A stretch of DNA of 64,000 nt from positions 1 through 64,000 of the forward strand of contig JAFGHJ010000030.1 in NCBI GenBank assembly GCA_016930175.1. The letters are read 5' to 3'. The notes under the pieces were generated by a model, which ran no database searches, was not told the DNA's origin, and saw nothing but the letters and a program-made list of their open reading frames with translations. The stretch's first letter is position 1. Every line of letters begins with the position of its first letter. Of the stretch, positions 17,882 through 24,177 are shown in pieces. Source of the DNA: Caldifarciminota bacterium. Its GTDB lineage: Bacteria; Hydrothermota; UBA3072. The position numbers and the translations under genes were made by a program.

Positions 17882-18597
17882 CTATTTATCAAAAAATCCT
17901 TTCTAAGAAGAAACAGAAAGAAAAGATGCTGTTTGCGCTTCTTGATCCCGATTCCGAAAACTTAGGAAGCCTCGAGAGAAAAATTGAATTGATAGAGAAA
18001 AGTGAAATTGATTTTATTCTTGTAGGAGGCAGTACGTCATGGAATAATAACTTTGAGAGGTTCACTGAAAAGGTTAAATCCGTAGCTTCTAAAGCTGTTA
18101 TTATTTTTCCGGGTTCTGCTGAGCAGATTTCGTCCTCGGCAGACGCCATTCTTTTTCTGTCTCTTATAAGTGGTAAAAATCCTAAATATTTGATAGAGGA
18201 ACAAATCAAGGCGGCGCCTATTTTAAAAAAAACGGATATAGAGGTTATACCTACCGGTTATATTTTACTTGACGGGGGGAGAAAAACCACTGTGGAATTT
18301 GTCTCAGGTACAAAACCGATATCTCAGGACGATGTAGAAAAAATAAAAGATACGGCATATGCAGCTCAACTTCTTGGCATGAAAATGGTTTATTTGGAGT
18401 GCGGTAGCGGTGCAAGATATCCGGTTAAAGATGAAATAATAAAGAGAGTCAAGGAATATATAGAAATTCCACTTGTGGTTGGAGGTGGAATTAAAGACAG
18501 GAAAGAAATTGATAGCAAACATAGAGCAGGTGCTGATATAGTGGTAGTAGGAAATGCACTCGAAGATGACCCCACAATCTTACTCGAAAAGAAGTAG
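17878..18597 (+). CDS. Geranylgeranylglyceryl phosphate synthase family protein (GGGPS/PcrB)
   Basis: 239 residues, TIM-barrel prenyltransferase. Visible motifs: FALLDPDSENLG, VGGSTSWN, IPTGYILLDGG, YLECGSGARYPV and PLVVGGGIKDRKEI followed by GADIVVVGNAL; these are the phosphate and prenyl binding segments of group II GGGPS. The family joins a polyprenyl diphosphate to glycerol-1-phosphate, the first ether bond of archaeal-type lipids; bacterial members are known, especially in FCB lineages. The gene overlaps alaS by four bases and the next membrane protein gene by 44. Chain length cannot be read from sequence by eye. Confidence 0.9.
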   Translation: MTIYQKILSKKKQKEKMLFALLDPDSENLGSLERKIELIEKSEIDFILVGGSTSWNNNFERFTEKVKSVASKAVIIFPGSAEQISSSADAILFLSLISGKNPKYLIEEQIKAAPILKKTDIEVIPTGYILLDGGRKTTVEFVSGTKPISQDDVEKIKDTAYAAQLLGMKMVYLECGSGARYPVKDEIIKRVKEYIEIPLVVGGGIKDRKEIDSKHRAGADIVVVGNALEDDPTILLEKK

Positions 18598-19615
18598 TCT
18601 ATCCAGATCTTCTATAATAAAAGGGCTAAAAATATTCATTGCTCTTTGTATAGCAACTTTCACATTATTGTTAGTCTTCACCGCTACTAATAAAACGTGG
18701 GATTCCTTCAGGGAAATAAATTTGGTTTATCTCCCAATAGTTCTTTTCATGCTTTCTTTATATCTTATTTTTGAGTCTTTCAGGATAAGACTTATCGCTA
18801 AGGCAATTTCAGGAAAATGGATTGCCTTTGGGCGCTGTACCCAGGTTATCTTCTGCGGGGCTTTTCTTTCTGCGGTTACACCGTTTCAGGCAGGAGGATC
18901 TCCATTGCAGGCTTATGTTCTTAATAAGGCTGGGTTAAAATGGGGTACCGCTTTATTGTTGCTATTGTTTAGAGGCCTTTTCTATCTTATTGGTATGCTT
19001 ATATTTTTGCCTTTTATATTACCTTTTTTTAGAACTGAATACCCCGGCAGGTCCATGCAAATTTTGTCTCGGTATTCTATATTTGCATATCTTTTTCTTT
19101 TCAGCCTTCTGTTTTTGGTTCTTTCTATGCCAAAACTTTTAAAAAAAATGATTTACTCTTTGACTTTTAGGAAAGGAAAAACCACAAGAGCAACAAGAAT
19201 TATATTCCGCGTTTTAAGAGAGTTGAAATTAATTAGAAATAAATTACTTGAATTCATAAAGAACAAAAAATTGTATGCTTTGGCGATTATTTTTACAACT
19301 ATTATTGTATACATACCAAACTACTCTATAGCTTACTTTATACTAAAAGGGCTATCAATAGACGTTCCCTATTTGGAGACGATATTTCGACAGGTTTTTC
19401 TGCTGTTCGCTGCTTTCTTTTTTCCTACTCCCGGTGCAGAAGGTATAATAGAAGGCGGTTTTGCGGTTTTGTTTTATTCGTCAATCCCCCGTTACCTTAT
19501 AGGTATGTTTGCGATTTTATGGAGGTTCATAACTTATCATTTGATTGTTATAATTGGCGGTATTTTAACACTAAGGATTATGAATCTTAAGGAAATAGTT
19601 TCAGAAAAAAATTAA
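18554..19615 (+). CDS. Flippase-like / lysylphosphatidylglycerol synthase TM-region family (UPF0104)
   Basis: 353 residues with about eight membrane helices. Family signatures are AGGSPLQAYVLNKAGLKWG and PTPGAEGIIEGGFA, as in UPF0104/COG0392 integral membrane proteins related to the flippase half of MprF. It sits in the cytoplasmic membrane. The start overlaps the GGGPS-family gene by 44 bases; an alternative ATG lies at 18566. Linkage to a prenylglyceryl-lipid enzyme suggests lipid translocation, but that is inference from position only. Confidence 0.83.
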   Translation: MHSKMTPQSYSKRSSLSRSSIIKGLKIFIALCIATFTLLLVFTATNKTWDSFREINLVYLPIVLFMLSLYLIFESFRIRLIAKAISGKWIAFGRCTQVIFCGAFLSAVTPFQAGGSPLQAYVLNKAGLKWGTALLLLLFRGLFYLIGMLIFLPFILPFFRTEYPGRSMQILSRYSIFAYLFLFSLLFLVLSMPKLLKKMIYSLTFRKGKTTRATRIIFRVLRELKLIRNKLLEFIKNKKLYALAIIFTTIIVYIPNYSIAYFILKGLSIDVPYLETIFRQVFLLFAAFFFPTPGAEGIIEGGFAVLFYSSIPRYLIGMFAILWRFITYHLIVIIGGILTLRIMNLKEIVSEKN

Positions 19616-19922
19616 ATATCAAAACATTTAACAACAAATAAAACTAAGCTTTCTATGTCTCCCCCCGCCTCATTTTTTAACAACAAATAGCACAAATTTC
19701 ACAAATAAATTTAAGAATATTAATTTTTATTAATATAGATAATAAAGTTTGTTTTACTAATATTCGTGTTATTCGTGTGATTTGTTGTTTCTTGTTTTTT
19801 ACTTTTTTAACTTTAATTTAAGATTTTACATCTTGATATTTGATTTTTACATTGTGAAGGGCTTATAATGTCGCTTTTTCTTTAAAATTTTTGTTTGATA
19901 ATGCAGGAGTATTGGTAATTGT
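19616..19922. repeat. Intergenic region with inverted copies of the ATTCGTGTGATTTGTTG word
   Basis: The 307-base gap between convergent genes holds AACAACAAATAGCACAAATT at 19679 onward and, about 80 bases later (19761-19790), its reverse-complement relative TATTCGTGTTATTCGTGTGA followed by TTTGTTGTT. Together they could fold into a long imperfect hairpin. Near-identical same-strand copies are at 45819-45850 and 60506-60537. No gene seen. Confidence 0.65.
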
Positions 19923-20537
19923 TTATTGCAGGGCTCTTAAGACTCTGATTACTTTCCCAAGGACCTGAATTTCCGATTTGTGATAAACCTGAATATCATA
20001 CTCGATGTTTGAAGGTATTAATATAACAGTACTCCCTACTTTTTCAATTTTCTTTAGGGTTACTTTCCCTTTTTTACCTTTATCGTAAAATATTGCAACA
20101 GCATAAATATTTTTTATATGAAGATCTACATAAGAAGTGTCTATGACGACCAAATCGCCTTTTAAAATACCTGCGTTTTTCATACTTTCACTTTCAACTT
20201 TTAAAAGAGCGAAATCTGCACCGGAAGGTAAAATTTCCTTTATGTTAATATTTTTACTGATATTTTCAGGAGCTAGAACAGAAGTATTTTGAAATAGACC
20301 TTCAACGTAAGGATAAAGTATTTTGTCGGGTTTTTCTTCGAATAAGAGACTGGGGGAAATACCGATTAGTTTACAAACTCTATCGACTTTGGTCGAGGGG
20401 ATGCCGTATTTACCTTTTTCCCAGGCTTGGATAGTGGTCCAGTGTAACCCTAATTTCCCGGCCATTTCTTTAAGAGTCCAGCCCTTATTTTTTCTGAATC
20501 TTCTTAATTTTTTCCCTATCTCTTCAGTTTGTTTCAA
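19923..20537 (-). CDS. LexA/CI-like transcriptional regulator (XRE HTH plus S24 peptidase)
   Basis: 204 residues. An N-terminal Cro/CI helix-turn-helix (about 8-62: WTLKEMAGKLGLHWTTIQAWEKG) is joined to an S24 self-cleaving domain with the serine motif VESESMKNAGILKGD and the lysine strand GKVTLKKIEK. This is the architecture of LexA-like or phage CI-like repressors that cleave themselves after DNA damage. The start is TTG at 20537, with AAGGA seven bases upstream. No phage genes are nearby, so it may be a chromosomal stress regulator. Promoter-like boxes at 20622-20595. Confidence 0.87.
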   Translation of the reverse strand: MKQTEEIGKKLRRFRKNKGWTLKEMAGKLGLHWTTIQAWEKGKYGIPSTKVDRVCKLIGISPSLLFEEKPDKILYPYVEGLFQNTSVLAPENISKNINIKEILPSGADFALLKVESESMKNAGILKGDLVVIDTSYVDLHIKNIYAVAIFYDKGKKGKVTLKKIEKVGSTVILIPSNIEYDIQVYHKSEIQVLGKVIRVLRALQ

Positions 20538-20594
20538 TGTTTTTTCCTTCTTTTTTTGTATTATTAATTTTAATTTCGCTTTTTCCTCTATAAT

Positions 20595-20622
20595 AATATA
20601 ATGATAAGTTAAATTTTTGCAA
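20595..20622 (-). promoter_or_regulatory. Promoter of the LexA/CI-like regulator
   Basis: TTGCAA at 20622-20617, 16-bp spacer, TATATT at 20600-20595. Confidence 0.45.
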
Positions 20623-20718
20623 TAGACGAAGGATAATAACTTTAATATACAATATTCATCGGTGTATATTTTATAAAAATTTTCTACGTATATGCCGTTT
20701 GAAGCAGAAAAAACCCCC

Positions 20719-20747
20719 TTGACAAATTATTGAAAAAATCGTAAAAT
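20719..20747 (+). promoter_or_regulatory. Promoter of the HD-GYP gene
   Basis: TTGACA at 20719-20724, 17-bp spacer, TAAAAT at 20742-20747. The mRNA leader would be about 70 bases. Confidence 0.6.
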
Positions 20748-20822
20748 AAAACTTAAGATTATATATTTTTATAAAAATTTGATTAGTAATTAAGCAGTTC
20801 TTTATAATTAGAGGTGTATGAA

Positions 20823-21500
20823 ATGCATGAGTTTGCGGAGTTCCGTCAAAAAGTAAGTGATTGGGAAGAGGAGTGTTCGGATCATAAAAACGCAGCTGAG
20901 GAATTGCATCAAAGATTCGAGCTCCTAAAAGAAGTGATGTCTGAATCGCTCCCAGCCGTTGAAAAATACGTAGAGAGTGTAGAGACTCGTGTTAGTAAGC
21001 ACCAAAAGAAAGTTGCCGAGATCAGTGAGACTTTAGCCGAATATCTTGAATTAAGTCTCAGGCAGAAATTAGCTTTGAGGGCTGCGAGTAAACTGCACGA
21101 TGTAGGTAAAATATGTGTACCTTCGGAAATTCTTAATAAACCCGGAAGTTTGACAAAATTAGAGTATGAAATTGCACAATTTCATTCATATATTGGATAC
21201 AAAGTAATATCAAAAATCAGGGTGATGGAAGAAGCGGCCAGAATAGTTCTTCAGCACCATGAAAGAATTGATGGGTCCGGTTATCCTTTAGGGCTTAAGG
21301 GAGATAAAATCGATATGGGAGCAAGAATCCTTGCTGTAGCAGATGTTTTGGAGGCTATGACTTCTTCTCAACCGTACAGGTTTTCTCACGATATTAAAAA
21401 GACCCTGGAGGAACTTTTAAAGGGCAAAGGTAAAAAGTACGACCCTGACGTCGTTGATGCTTGTATAGAACTCTTTGAAAAAAAGAACTTAAATTTATAA
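20823..21500 (+). CDS. HD-GYP domain protein (probable c-di-GMP phosphodiesterase)
   Basis: 225 residues. An N-terminal coiled-coil-like segment of about 50 residues precedes the HD-GYP domain with KLHDVGK, LQHHERIDGSGYP and ARILAVADVLEAMTS, so all metal ligands and the GYP triplet are intact. The family hydrolyses cyclic di-GMP or related dinucleotides. There is no receiver domain. The frame extends to a GTG at 20814, but GAGGTG at 20811-20816 is the ribosome binding site for the ATG at 20823. It converges on the next gene with a gap of 9 bases. Confidence 0.92.
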   Translation: MHEFAEFRQKVSDWEEECSDHKNAAEELHQRFELLKEVMSESLPAVEKYVESVETRVSKHQKKVAEISETLAEYLELSLRQKLALRAASKLHDVGKICVPSEILNKPGSLTKLEYEIAQFHSYIGYKVISKIRVMEEAARIVLQHHERIDGSGYPLGLKGDKIDMGARILAVADVLEAMTSSQPYRFSHDIKKTLEELLKGKGKKYDPDVVDACIELFEKKNLNL

Positions 21501-21509
21501 TACTTTAAA

Positions 21510-22418
21510 TTATTCCCCATCCCATCCGGCAAGACGCGCCCACAACCACCATGCTGCATACCCTTTCTGGTTTTCGTTTATAGGGTAGGTATGAGAACCC
21601 GGAGTAGAATACCAATCCACTCCTTCGGTATGGGAATTCTGCCATTTTTCTCCCCAGTTACCAAGGAAATTGCCTCCCACCGCATCGTAGTAGTCACAAT
21701 TATCATTTACAAATTCATAATAAGTACCGTCAGGATCGTGACGGTCAAAATCAGCAAAATCAAAAAGCCATTTACCATTATTCTGACAGTATGATCTTAT
21801 TGAGTCATTCGCTGCCTTATTGTTAGCATCATCGTTTATATCCACGTGTCCCGTCATATAAATGAAGGTTACATTTGGATAATCCTCTTCTAACTGTGTC
21901 ATAGGCCCAAGGTATTGATCCCAGAGAAGACCTGAAGAATATCTGCTGCTCACCTGCCCGCACCATGACCACATAATAACATTTACATCCGAATGAGAAG
22001 GGTCGTCAAGATATTCTCTCGTTTCGTCTACCCAATTGGGATAGTATCCGCAGTCAAGCTCGAGCCAGCCTTCACCATAACCGTCTCCGTCCTCGAAATC
22101 GAGGGCTCCGTTCGTTCCTCCATTGTTAAAAGCAAAAATACTATCGGGAAGAGAAAGGCCTTTTCCTCCGCTGTTGGCGAAGTCGACCAATCCCCTCATA
22201 CCATAGGTTATCTGCCATCCATGAGATGTGTGACCGTAGCCTATATGGAGTGTATTTTTTGCTTCTTCAATCCAGCTTACCGATATTTGGGTTATGTCTA
22301 CGCAGTGATGGTCTATTGTTGACCCTGAGAAATCGAAGTTATCGTTTTCTTCACAATCAGCTCCGGCAAGCAGAATAACAAGTAATAAAATAAACATAAT
22401 AAAAGATATTTTTTTCAT
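21510..22418 (-). CDS. Secreted protein of a GHTSHG-motif family, function unknown
   Basis: 302 residues. N-terminal signal peptide (MKKISFIMFILLLVILLAGA) followed by Cys 22, which is a poor lipobox. The mature part starts IDHHCVDITQISVSWIEEAK and contains IGYGHTSHGWQITYGM, IMWSWCGQVSS, FIYMTGHVD and DFDRHDPDG. The clustered His and Asp residues suggest a hydrolase or metal site. I have seen this type of GHTSHG protein in environmental bacteria but know no characterised member. It has a near-perfect promoter (22480-22452) and Shine-Dalgarno GGGAGGAGA. Confidence 0.7.
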   Translation of the reverse strand: MKKISFIMFILLLVILLAGADCEENDNFDFSGSTIDHHCVDITQISVSWIEEAKNTLHIGYGHTSHGWQITYGMRGLVDFANSGGKGLSLPDSIFAFNNGGTNGALDFEDGDGYGEGWLELDCGYYPNWVDETREYLDDPSHSDVNVIMWSWCGQVSSRYSSGLLWDQYLGPMTQLEEDYPNVTFIYMTGHVDINDDANNKAANDSIRSYCQNNGKWLFDFADFDRHDPDGTYYEFVNDNCDYYDAVGGNFLGNWGEKWQNSHTEGVDWYSTPGSHTYPINENQKGYAAWWLWARLAGWDGE

Positions 22419-22812
22419 CTTCTCCTCCCGCGTTTATAGTTAATACATAAGATTATAATGATTATTGAAAAATGTGTCAAGGATATAAAAAGGAGCTATC
22501 GGCTGTTCGCTTTTAGCCGTTAGCTTAGAAAACAAATAAATTTTCTGTGTGGTCCTTTTGTGAGAAACAGGTATTAGGTCTTGAGTCCCAAGTTTTAGTC
22601 AAAAAAAATCCTGTTAATCTACATTTATCTGAGTCCTGTTCTTGGATGTTGGGATGTGATTCTGAATTCTCATCTCCTGACTTCTCTTTTCTTCTCGTGG
22701 TTCAAAAATCTTTCAGGTTCTAAAAGAAAAGGGTTGACAGAATAGCAATTTCATTTAACTTCTTTGCAATCTATTCTCGATATAAGGATAAAAGGAGGAA
22801 AAGAGAGATTTT
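22419..22812. repeat. 394-base divergent intergenic region with repeat words
   Basis: It holds the leftward promoter at 22480-22452 and then words of the dispersed families: CTATCGGCTGTTCGCTTTTA, TTTTGTGAGAAACAGGTATT followed by AGGTCTTGAGTCCCAAG (relative at 49087-49112), and a CTGAGTCCTG...TTGGGATGTG block. TTGACA at 22734 probably serves the small gene at 22813, with a poor -10. No open frame was found. Confidence 0.6.
22452..22480 (-). promoter_or_regulatory. Consensus sigma-70 promoter
   Basis: TTGACA at 22480-22475, 17-bp spacer, TATAAT at 22457-22452: a perfect match on both boxes, 34 bases before the ATG at 22418. Confidence 0.75.
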
Positions 22813-22908
22813 ATGCCGAGTGGTAGAAAAAGAAAATTAAAGAAGATAAAAAAACATAAAAGAAAAAAGAAAAGAAGAGCCGATAGACATAAAAAGAAGA
22901 ACAGGTAA
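22813..22908 (+). CDS. 31-residue Lys/Arg-rich COX24/AURKAIP1 (bS22/mS38-like) small protein
   Basis: A tiny gene encoding 31 residues, starting MPSGRKRKLKKIKKHKRKKK, more than half of them Lys or Arg. The pattern PSG-KRK-K-K-HKRKKR-R--RHKKK matches the mini protein of Bacteroidetes-type genomes annotated as AURKAIP1/COX24 domain, related to mitochondrial mS38 and mycobacterial bS22, which sit on the small ribosomal subunit. A Shine-Dalgarno AGGAGG lies before the ATG, and a classic intrinsic terminator follows at 22960-22983. It is a free-standing gene. Its ribosomal role here is inferred from the family. Confidence 0.85.
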   Translation: MPSGRKRKLKKIKKHKRKKKRRADRHKKKNR

Positions 22909-22959
22909 ATTTCGGTAGGTTCCCGGAATAAATCTCTTCCCTTTATTTATACAAATGAT

Positions 22960-22983
22960 TGCGTAATCACTTACGCATTTTTT
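22960..22983 (+). terminator. Intrinsic terminator after the small basic protein gene
   Basis: Perfect 7-bp stem TGCGTAA / TTACGCA with loop TCAC, followed by six T residues. Confidence 0.85.
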
Positions 22984-23019
22984 ATTATCAAATAAGTATA
23001 ACTCGCCAATATTTAAGGG

Positions 23020-23580
23020 TTGTTTTTTGCTTTAGTCCAAGATATAATTAGTATTATCATACTTCTTGGAGGGAAAGGAGAAAAAGCACTGATGAATATG
23101 CCTCCAGGAAAACAGGAGGAACATATATTAAATAAAAGGACAATTACCGAGATAGCTCCGCCGGGGTTTTTAGTAGGGGCTCTTGCTTTTGCTAAATTCG
23201 CGCTTTTTATGTTTAGAGAAGGAGTGACTCTTACCGTTGGAAACGAGCATACTATTCTTTATGCCAGGGCGACAACGGTAAGCTACCTAACTATTGCTTA
23301 CTGTCAATTCGCAAATGTCCTGCCGGGAAGATATGATCTTTCTTCTGCTTTTAATCGAAAATTTTTGAGTGATAAGATATTATTATGGTTTATATTAGCA
23401 TCGATCGGACTTGTCTTCTTAGGGGTTTACGGGCCTTTGATCAGCGAATTTCTTTCTTTCGCGGCGATTAAGTTAATCGACTGGCTTTATTTTTTGGGCG
23501 CAATGGTCGTATTTCTTTCTGCATTAGAGATAATGGAAAATTTTAAGAGATGTAAAATCAAAGGAGATACAATTCAATGA
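23020..23580 (+). pseudogene. P-type cation ATPase C-terminal membrane fragment
   Basis: 186 residues matching only the last membrane part of P2-type cation ATPases: EHILNKRTITEI before helix 7, an ARATTVSYLTIAYCQFANVLPGR-like stretch (helices 8-9 and loop), and a final helix ending EIMENFKR. The phosphorylation loop (DKTGT), nucleotide-binding and actuator domains are absent, and no remnant of them occurs upstream, where a small ribosomal-type gene and terminator lie. The start is a TTG with weak AAGGG. It is probably a remnant, unless the fragment has been recruited as a small membrane protein. The stop overlaps the next ATG (ATGA), so it may still be translated. Confidence 0.65.
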
Positions 23581-24110
23581 TTATCCTGATAATTATTCAA
23601 TATTTCTTTGGTGGCGGTGTCGGGGGTTTAGCCGGAGGTAATGACGCGTTGACTTTTTCTTTGGATTTCGGGAAAAGAGTTTATCCTACTTTAAATTTCG
23701 GGACCAAGCTAACAATGTCCATGACAGGCAACGCCCCGGCGCACTATGATATTCCCTTTTACAATTGGGGTGACCCGGAAGATTATCCCGAAGATTATTT
23801 CGCCGAGTATAGAGAAAGAAACGAAGTAGCAGCACATTTTGTTGCAAGAAAATACATAAGCAATTTTATTTTGATAGGACTAGCAGGCGTTTCAATGCAG
23901 GAGTATATTCTTCTTCCCATACAGGACTCTCTTCCTTCCTATCCTTTTGGAGAATGGGATGAGTATCATATAGTTTACGGAGCAGGGATGGGAATAAGAA
24001 TAAGTAAATTTGATTTTTGTTTAACATATTCCAATAGATTTGGGGCACTATTTTACGTTACCCGGGAATTTGGTTTCCAAGCCAGAGAAAAACCAAATAG
24101 CTGGGAGTAA
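23577..24110 (+). CDS. Hypothetical exported or outer-membrane barrel-like protein
   Basis: 177 residues. It starts with a short hydrophobic stretch (MIILIIIQYFF) that could act as a signal, followed by amphipathic beta strands rich in Gly, Tyr and Phe (TLNFGTKLTMSMTG, IVYGAGMGIRISKF) and aromatic residues. This suits a small beta-barrel or barrel-associated protein. No catalytic motif is visible. Its ATG overlaps the stop of the ATPase fragment. The function is not recognisable. Confidence 0.5.
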   Translation: MIILIIIQYFFGGGVGGLAGGNDALTFSLDFGKRVYPTLNFGTKLTMSMTGNAPAHYDIPFYNWGDPEDYPEDYFAEYRERNEVAAHFVARKYISNFILIGLAGVSMQEYILLPIQDSLPSYPFGEWDEYHIVYGAGMGIRISKFDFCLTYSNRFGALFYVTREFGFQAREKPNSWE

Positions 24111-24129
24111 GTTTAATTGTACGAAAAGC

Positions 24130-24157
24130 TTGAAAAATTATAGAAAATCAGTATAAT
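24130..24157 (+). promoter_or_regulatory. Promoter of the HEAT-repeat protein gene
   Basis: TTGAAA at 24130-24135, 16-bp spacer, TATAAT at 24152-24157. Transcription would start near 24164, just ahead of the Shine-Dalgarno AGGAGG at 24167. Confidence 0.6.
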
Positions 24158-24177
24158 TATCTTAACAGGAGGAAATA

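Noticed and set aside
19923-20537. Prophage repressor marking a prophage
   Set aside because: The CI/LexA-like gene has no integrase, structural or lysis genes around it.
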